NCBI GenBank assembly: GCA_013115145.1
Contig: JAAPAO010000116.1
Location: 1 to 64,000 of the forward strand
Origin: Perkinsus chesapeaki
Taxonomy: Eukaryota; Perkinsozoa; Perkinsida; Perkinsidae
Direction: 5' to 3'
DNA length: 64,000 nt
A model generated the notes under the pieces. It worked only from the letters and a program-made list of their open reading frames with translations. It made no database searches and had not been told where the DNA came from. Positions 20,809 to 32,287 of the stretch are shown here, one piece after another. Every line of letters starts with the position of its first letter. The first letter of the stretch is position 1. The position numbers and the translations under genes were made by a program.

Positions 20809-21057
20809 CCGACAGATCGATATGATCGTTATATTCATCCCTACTTCATCATAAATGCTTATAATAACATTGTGTCTGATGATGCTCAACAGCTATAGTT
20901 TTTAGAAAGTGCTCTTGTGTCTTTAGAGACTATCAAGGTTATCAAAGATCTCCATTGAGGTTGAGTTGTTAAGAATGAAGGCTAGCCATGAAAACAGTCA
21001 GGCTACACCTTACCGCTACCACCAAGGTGATGCCTTCTCCTGGAACCCTGATATATT
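20809..21057 (+). repeat. Segmental duplication, copy B of ligase 3' end
   Basis: A near-identical copy of 17530-17702 fused to 17855-17935 with the intervening 152 bp absent. It begins in the last codons of the succinyl-CoA ligase gene, so it carries a fragment of coding sequence but no gene. Confidence 0.8.
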
Positions 21058-21475
21058 CGAAGGAATTAACTGGAAAGTTATACTTGTGATATAAATCCAT
21101 TGTCAAGAAGCGTGCGTTATAGATGATATGTACTGTAGCTCTCCTATTCAGAGAGCTTTCAGACAGTTTTTACGTCTCCATTCTGGTCAAGCTGTCGGTG
21201 CGACCCACGTTTCTCCGCAGAGAACTAGCCCGACACTACAGATTAATTCACGGCACAGGGTTCACTAACCACTAACAGTTAATTGACAACACGTTACTGT
21301 CGGGAGCTAGATACTAGGCTTCTGACGCTAGTAGCTTACAAAAGGCATGCCTTTATCTTCCACTGAAAAAACTGGTGTAGTTGTCACATAATCATTATGT
21401 GCCACGTTTTGTGGCTCGCACTTGTTAGATACTCCATATTTATCAGAGAGAGGTCAAGCGCGGGCGCTCATGAGT
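21058..21475. other. Gene-free spacer
   Basis: No supportable gene between the duplicated ligase flank and the 3' end of GH18-like copy 3. Confidence 0.5.
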
Positions 21476-22718
21476 TTAGCAATGCGTGGACTCTGAAGCT
21501 CTCCTGATGTTCGTTGCCAGTGCATAAAAAAGGGAAGACTTATCCCAATGGAAGAGATCTTGCGTGAAGCCGGCGCCACCTTCCAGCATGATGCCGCGCA
21601 GATTATACTGCTGCGCCAATGGTATCTTATCAACGAGACGGGTCTGGGAGAAAAAGTAATAGCCATCCTGTGTAGTTTTGTTGAATATAACTGATCCATT
21701 GCCCTTGGGGTCAGCGTTGTAGTCGTATACCATAGAAGAGTAACCTTCATCCGAAGGGAAATCCGAGCGTCTAGCGAGAAGGGGTACCTGAGAGTGAGAC
21801 GCAAGATGCTCCAGGAGGGCAACGACATTATTAGTTAATGCACAGCGTACACTCGGCACATCTTTTACCTGTACGATCATCCCTTCAGGTTTTGCTCCAG
21901 CACGGGTGGCGTTATTGATTGCTTCTCTTGTGTAGCTGTCTGTGTTGAATACGCGGGTCAGATCTTCATATCTGGGCCGCAGCGCAACGAAGTTGAGGTC
22001 GGCGATCCTCGCGAGACCACTGGCCTCTACCGCTTGCCAATCGTTGCACGAGAACCTGGGAACCACGACTAATAAAGCTAAGCCACTACGCGGAAGCAGA
22101 ACTATGAGTAGGGCCGCAGAGAGTCCTCGACTACCAATTATATACTCACGCGAGTGCCGATGTTAAGTGCAATTTTCTCAAAGCCTCGAAGAACTTTTGC
22201 AAACTCTTCATCTCGATCTCAGCCAGAAAGGGGCCAAAAGAAAAGCCACTCACTGGATACTTGCTCACGAAGTCCTGAACGCTTTCCACGAAAATAGGCT
22301 CGTTGAAGTCCCTGGTGTCAAATATCTCCAAACGGGCCAGAATTGACCCCCCTTTGGCTTTAACCTTTTCAGACAAGCGCAAGAAATCGGTCTCGTTCCA
22401 GGAGGTGGAAAAAAGTTGTAAAATTCTGCTCTCGTCCAACGCATATCCGCCAAACACGAAGCTCTGGCCTCCCAAGTCTAACACCCTGTCAAAATAGGAA
22501 CCCCAAGTATAGCCCGGATTGTCAGGACAAAGCTTTTTGTTTGAGCAAGACGGGGACTCTTTCATGACCCAGGGGCTGTAAACATCTTTGTAGAAATGCA
22601 AGTGGTTAGCCGTAGCCAGTCCACCGACAGAGAGAATGTATGCAGTTGTCAGCATTAGTAACGGCCGCGTCGGAGGATAGAGCACGTTGTGGCCGAAAGA
22701 CTGGGAACTCATCAACAA
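21476..22718 (-). CDS. GH18-like (chitinase-like) secreted protein, copy 3
   Basis: Exons 22718-22150, 22055-21869 and 21787-21476 (introns 94 and 81 nt, phases 2 and 0) give 355 residues. The signal segment is MLTTAYILSVGGLATAN, preceded by about 20 residues. The second intron is a multiple of three without a stop and would be read through by a simple ORF search; the two paralogues show it must be removed at VQ|VPLLAR. Family blocks are all present, including GLARIADLNF, VYDYNADPKGNGSVIF and LRGIMLEGGAGF. The strand-4 position reads VSGFSFGPF, without the acidic residues needed for chitinase catalysis. A non-catalytic lectin-like or scavenging role is possible but not shown. Confidence 0.65.
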
Positions 22719-22869
22719 TCAGTCTTCTATAGCTAATATACTAGTCTCCCTCTCGCATGGGGGGGGGGGGTGCGCCATAATGGCACGAACTTGGCAAAAG
22801 ATTAACCGACAATGTTGCTCCTGAGCCAAAGCGAAGGTGACACATGCTAGTTCTTATTATAAGTTGTGA

Positions 22870-23187
22870 TTAAAGATTAGTTATCAGTTTTGGTAATTCA
22901 GCGTTCTTCCGGTAGTCCTCGCTGTACTTGTGCTCGTGGTGGCGCGCGGCCAAATCATAGAGCAAGCGATCTGTCTCCCTCGGCCAGGCGTTTCCCAACA
23001 GTAGTCCCCTGTTCTCATCTTTCTGCGCGATCCGCTCACCGTTCAAGGACAAGTGTATCGTGTTCTCGAGCCTCTGTGGCTTCCGTGCTCTATTTGAAGA
23101 ACTAAAACGAGATTTCCCGTCCATACTTTTGCAGCGCCGGTGGCTCCGAGTGTTCCTTGCGGGAGTTTTTTTCAATTCTCTCCCCAT
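22870..23187 (-). CDS. Basic short protein, unrecognised (105 aa)
   Basis: An open minus-strand frame rich in Arg, Lys and Asn, without signal peptide or known motif. Its only support is that a decayed copy lies at 20563-20760 in the same position relative to the next GH18-like gene. It may be an exon of a larger gene or non-coding flank duplicated with the GH18-like unit. Confidence 0.25.
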   Translation of the reverse strand: MGRELKKTPARNTRSHRRCKSMDGKSRFSSSNRARKPQRLENTIHLSLNGERIAQKDENRGLLLGNAWPRETDRLLYDLAARHHEHKYSEDYRKNAELPKLITNL

Positions 23188-23955
23188 CCACGCCCAGATC
23201 TAACTCAACGGATCCGGCAGAAGTCGCGACAAAGTTTTTTGCCACTAGGCTCAGACGTTTATCTTGAGCTTATGCATACTAAATTATAACTCTTGGTAGT
23301 AACTCAACATTCAGGAAGTTCAAGTGAGAATTCCTATCTCACACAACAATCTTTTCAATCCATTTTTAAGTCAGCTATTATCAAACACTATCTACATCAA
23401 GTAAGAAAACAGATTACAGAGTTGGTGGTGGTGCAGGTGGTACATATCGCTGATTACACAACAACAACAGCGCCTGATGGGACTTCCCCCAAATTCTTGG
23501 GAAACATCCGAGGCAAACAACAACAATGATGATGATATGTAGCGCACAGACGGCCGACACAGGCCCGTGAAATGCAGTATTCAGGGGCCTTTAATAGTAA
23601 CTAGTAGTAGTCTATCATTAAGGCCAATCGCCATGTAAGGGAAAACACAAGATTAAAATATTCATCATGGTGGCTATATCGAGTGGTATATTCGACAGCA
23701 CCATAAACAACAACAACGAAGGAAGAACGACTGAGCCTGATATCACCACAACTTCTAAACACCATCGGCAAATTTATACAAGGGAGCATGCGCTCATAAG
23801 ATAGAATAGCATTAGCGATGCTATAAGGGAGGAGGAGGGCTGCCACCATCAACAGACAGTCGCACTTATCATCATTAGCATGATCACCACACGGACTCGT
23901 TCGAAAGGTAGCACTACTACCCTACATCAGGGAGGAGGTGTCATGTTACAGGCAT
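23188..23955. other. Spacer with 3' flank of PTB-like gene A
   Basis: No gene seen. The right part should contain the 3' UTR of the minus-strand PTB-like gene that ends at 23956. Confidence 0.5.
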
Positions 23956-26481
23956 TCAGAAGGGTCGAGCGTTATTAGTATTTCCAGCTGGATTTGGGGC
24001 ATACAACTGACCAGCTCCCGCGCTAACTTGTCGTTGAACACCGGGAGGATTTGCAGCAGGCGCAGTATTGCCCATCATCATGGCTTGATAAGGATTAGGC
24101 ATAGCTCGGACGCCTCCAGCCGCCGCCGCAGCAGCAGCAGCATTCATCATTTCAAAGGACTTCTGCGAAGAGCCAGCTACAGACATGTCGCCTGTCGCCG
24201 ATGCTGCTGCTGGGACTGGTGGTGTGCGACTTTGGTACGCCAAGGGATCCATGGGGGCCCCATTCGGAAATGCAGGAGGCATGACGGCCATCGGCGGTGC
24301 AGTGAATGTAGCCGGAGGAGTTGCTGGGCGCTTGGGCACGGTATTGCCGAAGCCAACACGTACCGGTCTCGGCGGATGTCCCACAGGCCTGAAAGCGAAC
24401 AACATTCCCCACGCAACTCGAGCCGCGATTTCTTACTTCGCATGAGCACGGCAAAGCGTTTCGATAGCATTGTCCAGACTCACACACTGTACAATCGCCA
24501 TGTGATGCTGCTCGTTGAGGAAACGGATACCAGTGTACTGGCAACCTGACGCATCCAACAACTGACGGAGATCCTAAAACAAGAGCAGTGCTGCTTCCAG
24601 ATCCTCGAACTTCAGCGAAGAAGAGCCTACCTCTTCTGTGGTTCCATGAGGCATATTAGAAAAATACAAACTGGAGCTCGGAGGGAACGGCCGACTCGTT
24701 TGATCGGGGCGGTGACGAGCGTACAGGTAACTTTGGCTGGTATAGTCTCGGCTAAGTCGATCGGCTTCAGTCTGTTCAGCTCCTAAAAACACCAGCGATC
24801 ATCACCAGCGCCGGCCGCAACGACCGTCTCACCTGGTGGAGGGATCGGCGGCAACTCACGGCCACCTTTACTCATCTCCATAGTCAACTTGTTACCGTGC
24901 AGTCGGATGCCCTTCAAATGGGCAATAGCGGTATGGCACTCTCCAACGGTTTGCATTTGCACCTGAAATAAAATATAAAACATCATCTTCCACATATTCT
25001 CGATTTTTCTACCAAAGCACTGTTCCTCGCTTTATACATGATCTTAACCTTTACGACGTTACCGTAAACCGCGAAGAGCGCCGCAAGGTCATCCGGGGTG
25101 GTATCATTCTCATTCAAACCGAGAACAAAAACAACCGGTGTGGCGGCGACTGAATGAAACCAACACAAATGACATCGGTCAATTTACGTTTATATTTTCT
25201 TACCTCCATTGACACCGCGTTGCTGAGGACCGAGTAAACCAGATCCCGCCATTGCACCAGGAGGGCCACCTGACCGGAGAAGGAAATGAGCAATTACCAA
25301 GTTGAGCGCCTCTTACTTGGCAGGCTTGGATTGGTGTAGTCCCAAGAACGTTCATTGTTGTATTTAACCTCTAATTTGTTTAACTCGGAGAACTGCACGC
25401 GTATGGTGTTGCAGTGCGTGAAGATGTTCTGCCCGTCCAACTGGCTTTTGGCGGCCACTGAAAAATGAAAAACTGATAAAACGGCAACCCAGTGACGACC
25501 TACCGGCCGACTCGAGAGTGCTCATCTGGATGAGACAATGAGTGGCATTGCCGCGAGTGAAAATGACAACCTTCTCCAAAGCATTGTAGCGACTCATCAC
25601 CTGACGCCGAGGTAGAATAATACCACGGATGCGCATCTGTCTACTAACCTGTGCAATCATGGACACGTTCACAGGATAGACCACATTGGTGATGGTGAAC
25701 AAAAGGATGCGGTTCGGCGGGTGAAGATCGGGGTACTAATGGCAAAATAGGATAGCGAAATTACTACCACATCGTCCTTACTCTTCTGCCGGTGATCTCG
25801 GTAAAGCGAGATATCGCGAAGTCCAAGCGCTGGCCGTCGATGGTTAGGGGATTGGCGCTGTAGTAGGCGTGACATCGACGAGCCTCGGTCTCGTTCTCAA
25901 ACTCGATGAATCCATGTCTCTTGTCACGAAGAATCAGTATATTCGTAACTCGACCGAAGGACTGGCAGTAGGCGACGAGATTCTGCTCGCTGAGGGACAT
26001 GGGGATATTGCGGACATAGAGCACCTGACGAGATTGCCGCATCCAACGAAAACTAAACATATTCGAAATGCACCTTGCTGTTCCCGTGAGATGCCGCGGA
26101 TGAAGCCGGGGAGGAGGCAACTTGGTAACCCATGGAGCCATTCGACTGAAAAGATGCCACTCTGAAAAACACACATCGATCAAAGCTTACCGGCAAGGAC
26201 GCAGCGGCCATAGTGGGCGTGGCAGTGGTGTTGACGGTCGCATTGCCCGGAGTAGAGTTCGGCACAGTAGTGCTGTGCGGGGAGAAGTCAGCACCTGATC
26301 CTACCACCTGCTGCTGGTAGGCCTTCTGGTCATTCGCAGGCGACGAGGTCCCCGTCGCTATACTAGCGGGAACACCTCCCGCCGCAGATGGCCCAACCTT
26401 GGCTTGCTGCTGCTGCTGATCCGGAGACACAGTCGGGGTTGTGGTTGAGGATGATGATTGGTTATCAATGTTTGCAGACAT
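23956..26481 (-). CDS. PTB/hnRNP L-like RNA-binding protein A (four RRMs)
   Basis: Twelve exons (26481-26191, 26145-26074, 26024-25782, 25735-25649, 25600-25504, 25457-25317, 25269-25204, 25149-25013, 24962-24833, 24782-24631, 24573-24437, 24388-23956) join in phase to 661 residues; introns are 40-64 nt. After a Gln/Ser/Thr-rich N-terminus come RRM1 ([16 protein letters not shown], ~122-200), RRM2 ([22 protein letters not shown], ~208-310), RRM3 ([17 protein letters not shown].., ~336-415) and RRM4 ([13 protein letters not shown].., ~457-530), then an Ala/Pro/Met-rich tail. Four RRMs and the WDYTNPSL signature after RRM2 are typical of PTB and hnRNP L, which bind pyrimidine- or CA-rich RNA and steer splicing. 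Gene B next to it is a paralogue with the same exon borders, which supports this model strongly. Confidence 0.88.
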
Positions 26482-28901
26482 GAATATATAGTATGGTAAA
26501 TGTAGTCAAATAGACAATAACGGACTTGTTGATGTTCTTGTGGTTGGTAGAGTATAACTACTTCTTGATGAGGAGGAACTGGTACAAGTTACTGTGCACA
26601 ACGGTAAAGCGTAAAGTTAGTCGCAAAAAAATAAACAGCAGTTGTGACAGTGAATTCTGTTTGAAAAAAAACAATGACTCGATTCGAAGGCGCTTCTTCT
26701 TAGTAGTAGCGGCGATGACGAGGAGGAGGCAGACAAGAGTTTAGAGAAAGGAACCCAAACAGTCTGAAAAACGAATAACTGCTGCTGCTGCTGCCGCCGC
26801 CCAAAACCGACGACCCCCTGTTGCCACTAGCGCGGAGATTTGCCTTAGCTAAGAAAGAAAGCCTCGAAAAAAGGGGGCATCACACTCAACCGTATAAAGA
26901 CAACGAACGAATCGGCAGCAGCAATCGGAAGGAAATGCCAACGACCGCCCATCAAAGAGCGCGAACCTGAGATGTAAGTTACCAAAAGGAAGCCTACTAC
27001 TAGAACTACCAACTTTTTCTAGCACAACGGGGACAGAATGGCCAGGCGCAACACAATCGGTGGTTGAAACAGATAGCACAGCGACGCTACTGCCGTTAGA
27101 CAGTCCCACGCTAGTAAAAGATATCTTTTCAGCAGCACCACCGTAAATCGAATTGTCCTTGGGGGCGCAGGGTTGCGCTATTTTTTTGCCTGCACGCATG
27201 CGTCTGATGGGCAGATGTTTCTGCAGAGGTTAAATTCGGTAAACGCTCTTCGTACGCCACTTGTACTCTTTCCAACACACCATTCTTAAAAAGCTACTAT
27301 CAAATTACACTTGCTGCTCGAATGCTCCCTTCTGTCGCCTGCTCCGCCCGCGGTCGATACTGTTCGTTCATTAATATTTCACTATTACTCGAGCTTGCAC
27401 TGAGGCCGAAAGAGTAACCCTAGAGCACCTATCACTGACCAGTGGTCAGTGACCACTTCGGCGGCAGTAAGGTAATTTACAATGGCAGATCATGCTACTT
27501 AACCCCTGATACTCTCATGCTTGACTGTCATATATCTCCTGCACAACGCAGCCAGGGACCGTTGTGTTCGAGAAGGAATGACTTAGACGTTTCTTTCTCC
27601 CTCGGCATTTGCCGAAATTCCCACTAGAGCTAGGCACTTGCAGCACCTTCCACGAGGCTAGACCTAGCCTGAAATGCGCAACACTCGCTTTCCAGCGGAA
27701 AACATGTATCTTCAAGAGTCATCCACGACTCGTAGAGTTCGGCTTGCAGCAACCAACGGAAGCAGCACTTTGAGTGCATCAACTGGGATCAACGAGTGCC
27801 TAGGCTGATCGATTAGCGTCTGAACATCAAGAATCAAGGTATCTGTGAATTAGAGCTAGGCTCAGCTTAGTATTAGGCTGCTGCCATTTCTCACACGATC
27901 ATCATCATCACTAAACACTACCATTTAGACCACCCCCTTTATTACATCCCTTTTCCCTCAACAATCGCTGTTCTATCAAACTAGCAACATCTCCACCATT
28001 CTGATCTGCCAATCTAATACTACCAGAACCTCCTTCGCCAACATAACATCGAGGACAAGACACGTTCCGAAGCATGCGCTGTAAAGCCCAGAGGTCCGTA
28101 ACATTATCCACTTTTCAGGAGTAAAGGCTGACCCGTCTCCAGTCAGCCGCTGCGCAATGTTGGGATATTATGGAGCCTTAGGCGACATCCTTTCCCTAAT
28201 ACAAAGAGATACAATGCCCCTCCTCCTTCTCCCCAGTATATGCTTTAATTAACATGACTCAACAAAAGGCTTATAACCAGGCAGGTCCACAGACGAACTG
28301 GAGGAGATCAATTCGCCGCCATCATCATCAAAGTCTCACACTGGGTTGCCTCAAAATATCCTTACATCCTTCACAGCAGCATACTATAACTATTATTATT
28401 ATTACCGCCGCCACCGCGACATTACAGAGCTTGCCGAACTCCACAATAAACCTTGCAAAGGCTAACATCAGGCAAGGGCAACGATATAATAGTGAAAACT
28501 AACCGTAACACCACCGCCGCTGCAGCAGCCGCAGCAGCAGCAGGAGTAGAGAAAACGCTGGTAGAGAGAGTCTGACTGTAAATTCGTGCACTAACGAAGA
28601 CACGCTAAAGAAGGTATCATAGCTCCAAGCATGCATTTGTTAGCGCTAATACCTCATGTCAGAGTAAGAGAACGTCTTATTTTAACCGGCACCAAAATTA
28701 AATTCTCAACTGTCCTCATACAGCGGTATAGATATCATAACTGGTACCAGCTGTTATCGTCTTTTAATAATAAGATACTCTATGCGCGCCTTCTGTAACA
28801 AAGCGCTTATCACCATGTGACGTCTACAAATAATAAGGCAGCAAATAATGACCGATAGAGACAATATATAAAAATAACACCAGTACGGCGGCTGCCACCA
28901 G
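26482..28901. other. Spacer between the two PTB-like genes
   Basis: 5' flank of gene A and 3' flank of gene B. It contains short trinucleotide runs (tgc/gcc at 26780-26803, gca/gcc near 28511-28545, tat/tta near 28390). Frames such as the minus one at 26849-27199 or 27911-28111 have no domain, no paralogue and no splice support; I do not call them. Confidence 0.5.
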
Positions 28902-31726
28902 TTAGAAGTTCTGATTCCCTCCTGCTTGCTGTTGCCTAACGCTGGCGAGCAGCATCTCCGGCCCTACGCCACCCGAAGCCTGCTGCATATTGTGCTGAGA
29001 GTGAGATCTTCGACTGCCGCCGGGGCTCGGACCAGTCACACCATGGCCAAAGCCAATACGGCATGGTCTAGGAGGGTTACCAACCAACCTAATATCCAAC
29101 TTACACATCATCATCTTCATCACTCAACACTTACCTCCCGTGAGCCCGGCAGAGCGTGGTGATAGCATTATCAATTGTCAAGCACTGAACAATAGCGATG
29201 TGGTGCTGCTCGTCCAGAAATCGTATACTCGAGAACTCGCAGCCGACCGAACTCAGCACGTTGGCCAGATCCTGAGGGGCGTCATTTCCCAACACTTTGA
29301 ATAATCCGCCGGCTACTTGATCGCTGCAGTTGTCCGGCATATTGGAAATGTGTAGACTGGTACTTGGCGCGTATGGTTTGGTCATCTTGTCTGCTCTATG
29401 GCGACCGTAAAGATTCCCTTGAGACGAATAGTCCTTGGTAAGCTGCTCGACTCCAGCGCGGTTTGAGGGTGTACCTGCTGCTGACCCCATCCCGACACCA
29501 TCCCTGCTCCTCCTCCTCACTTGGCGGTATCGGTGGTATATTGCCTCCCTTGCTCATCTCCATGGTAAGTTGGCAACCAAACAGCCATACGTCTTGAAGA
29601 TAGGATATAGCTGTCCGGCACTGCTGCATATCTTGCATTTGAACCTGTTTCGCACTATACAGATAGGAAACGCGACCGAGTGTTGAGAGGTCACGTGGAA
29701 CGGATGGCAAGAAGATAAAGTCCTACTGATACGTGCCATAACAGCTGTGTGTTAAAAGGTCAAAAGCCTATACTATTATATATAATATATTATTAAGACT
29801 AATATCATTATATACGTCATCGATATTGATACTCAAAGATGGTGGCCTCAGATATGATACCAGGTACTATTTATAACAGGGACGCTTCATCCCACCACCA
29901 CCACTGCGACCACATTAGCCACTCCCTTACCAGAGCCGTATGCCTTGCCTTGAACATGATCTTCACTCTAACTACATTCCCATACACTGCAAACAACGCA
30001 GCCAGGTCATCAGGTCTCGTCTCCTGTTCGTTTAAGCCGTGTACAATCACCACTGGTGCGGCCCCTGACCAACACCGCATTAGTAGCACCAACATGTCGC
30101 TACGGAACTACCCGCAGCGGTCGGTGTTCCAAAGCCAGCAGCTGTAGCCAAGCCCGCATTCCCTCCAGCGCTCATACTCGCCTGAAGAGCCGCGGCGGCA
30201 GCAGCCATGGCAGCCGAAGGATTCTAAAAGAAGCAACGGTAATGGGCCATTTATTATATTATTATTAAGCGAAGCGTAGCAGGACCACGAGCAGTATTAA
30301 AGCTCGAATACGAACTGGCAAAGCGAAACTACAAAGAAAGATTTCCGCTTGCTCTTCCTCACGATGCTTGCCGAAAACGCTTGAAAACTATCCTATATTC
30401 GACGCGGTAAATTGATTCCAAATTGGCCCGTTTAAAATAACAAACCATCTAAAACTAGCGCAATAAGCCCGAAGATGATCAGGCCTCTCATCGCTTCCTT
30501 ACCTGCAGGTTAGCCTGGGATAAAGCATTCATCGCCTGTACGTAGTTAAAGTTGGCCATAAGGTTGGCAGGTGATTGTCCACCAGCCGCGCCGCTCAGCA
30601 ATTGCTGTTGGTGCGACGGTGTCAGCGTGCTCGGACCGGGACCGGCTGAGTCGGAAAACTGTCCGACATGGCCAAGAGGACCCAACTCACATATCAAACT
30701 GGGGTTTGTGAAGTCCCAACTTCTTTCGTTGTTCTGTTTTACTTCCAGTTGAGGCAAGGAGGAATACTGTACCTTTATAGTGTTGCAACCAGCGTATATA
30801 TTTTGCCCGTCTAACTGGGCCTTGGCGATATCTGACAATCGACAAACGACTGCGTTCTTTAGAATGCCACAAAGCCCCACTTGCGGTCTCCAGATCGGCC
30901 AGCTGCACCAAAGCCTGCACGGCATTGCCGCGATTGAATACAATCACCTTCTCGAGGCCACCGAATTTATTCATCACCTAGCAGTGAGGAGCTTCGGCTA
31001 CTCGGCATCGAAGTCTCAACTACTTGAGAAATGACGTCCACGGTCACCGGGTAAACGAGATTCGTTATTGTGAAGAGTAGTATATGATTGGGTGGGTTGG
31101 AGTCGGGGTCCTAAGAGCTCAATAACGCCTGCTACAACGAGCCTTCGTCTATACCTTCCGTGCAGTTATCTCGCTCCTACCGGAATAGGCGAACTCCAAT
31201 CTGTGACCGGTCACTAGAAGGGGGTTCGCATTGTAGTAGTTATGACACTTCACCGCCGAAGATTCGTCCTGACTTCCACAATCGATCGACGACGACCATG
31301 CGGGCCTCTGAACTCACCTCAAACTCGACGAATCCATGTCTCTTGTCTCTGAGCAGTAAAATGTTAACCACTCTTCCGAAGGTAAGGCAGTAGGCGATGA
31401 TATCTTGCTCGGTCACCGACTCAGGGATATTGCGAACATAAAGGACCTGCGGATGATGATGCGTCTGCGGTCTGAAAGGATTGAACTAATGACATGAAAG
31501 CTTACCTTGGATGGCTGGTGAGCAGGCTGGGATGGTGACGCACCGCCATCCTGAGAATGCAAATCACAGTGACCAGTGGCATCCTTAGGCTTACCCTATT
31601 GGGGCTCTGACCACCACCGTTGGCATCGAGCTCGTGCGTAATACTGCTAGTAGGCAACTGAGGCGGAGTGGATTTGGTAACATTCAATGGTTGTTGGTCA
31701 TCTTCGGGTTGTTGTTTTTCAGACAT
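28902..31726 (-). CDS. PTB/hnRNP L-like RNA-binding protein B (four RRMs)
   Basis: Thirteen exons (31726-31595, 31550-31506, 31446-31318, 31268-31155, 31110-31024, 30977-30881, 30831-30503, 30223-30112, 30064-29931, 29644-29521, 29480-29317, 29271-29135, 29088-28902) give 596 residues. Exons encoding RRM2 and the end of RRM4 have exactly the same lengths and phases as in gene A (87, 97 and 137 nt), so the two arose by tandem duplication. RRM1 ~60-140, RRM2 ~141-240, an extra linker with Ala- and Gln-rich stretches, RRM3 ~349-434, RRM4 ~475-548, short tail. Differences from A: an additional intron inside RRM1, two long introns (279 and 286 nt), a 45-nt in-frame intron at 29316-29272 and a CAGCAG tandem acceptor at 29480. 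Expected role is mRNA processing; targets unknown. Confidence 0.88.
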
Positions 31727-32287
31727 GATTGCTTCACTTGTTCTTCTTTTGGTTATCAGACTGCACTTGGTACTTTATGGGAAATTAGAAATACCAAACA
31801 GATAACAATAAGTTAGTGGTAAGGAGGAGGAGGAGGAGTCCAACAAATGAAAGAAGGAAAAAGAGGAGCGTCTGAAAAGAAGGAAGCAAAAATCGAATTA
31901 ACTTGGGCCGATGAAATTATCGTTCCTTAAAGACATCCAATCACCATCCAACCCTCACTTCTGCCGCCTATCGGTCGAAAGCCAGCCTGGCTTGATAGCG
32001 TTCAAGACCTGCGCGCGAAAGGTGAACGCGAACACTGCATTGTTATTAGCGCACGCCCTTCTAATCGATTTGGGCTTCGAGCGACATAGTTGTCACCGAA
32101 ATGTTACTATAGATTATACTGCATAGTGGTAGGAAGTTATCTTCAGGTCGAATAGGGTGGTATCTTAGGTTGAAGCTAGGATTGAGTGGAAGTATGCAAT
32201 CTCTATTATAGTAACTTATAACATATAAAGGGGTCACCAGCGATGCAATTGCTGTGATATCATCCGATAGGACTATTCGGTGCAAAT
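31727..32287. other. Divergent intergenic region (PTB-like B / WD40 gene)
   Basis: 561 bp between two head-to-head start codons; it must hold both promoters. A purine-rich run (gga repeats near 31,820-31,880) is visible, but no core element can be named. Confidence 0.45.

Noticed and set aside
26849-27199. Minus-strand gene of 116 codons upstream of PTB-like A
   Set aside because: No domain, no paralogue, no splice partners; it lies in the 5' flank with triplet repeats that open frames by chance.
30658-30690. Short intron in PTB-like gene B after RRM2
   Set aside because: A GT..AG pair 32 nt apart exists, but removing it breaks the frame; the unspliced reading stays open and reaches the next donor in phase.
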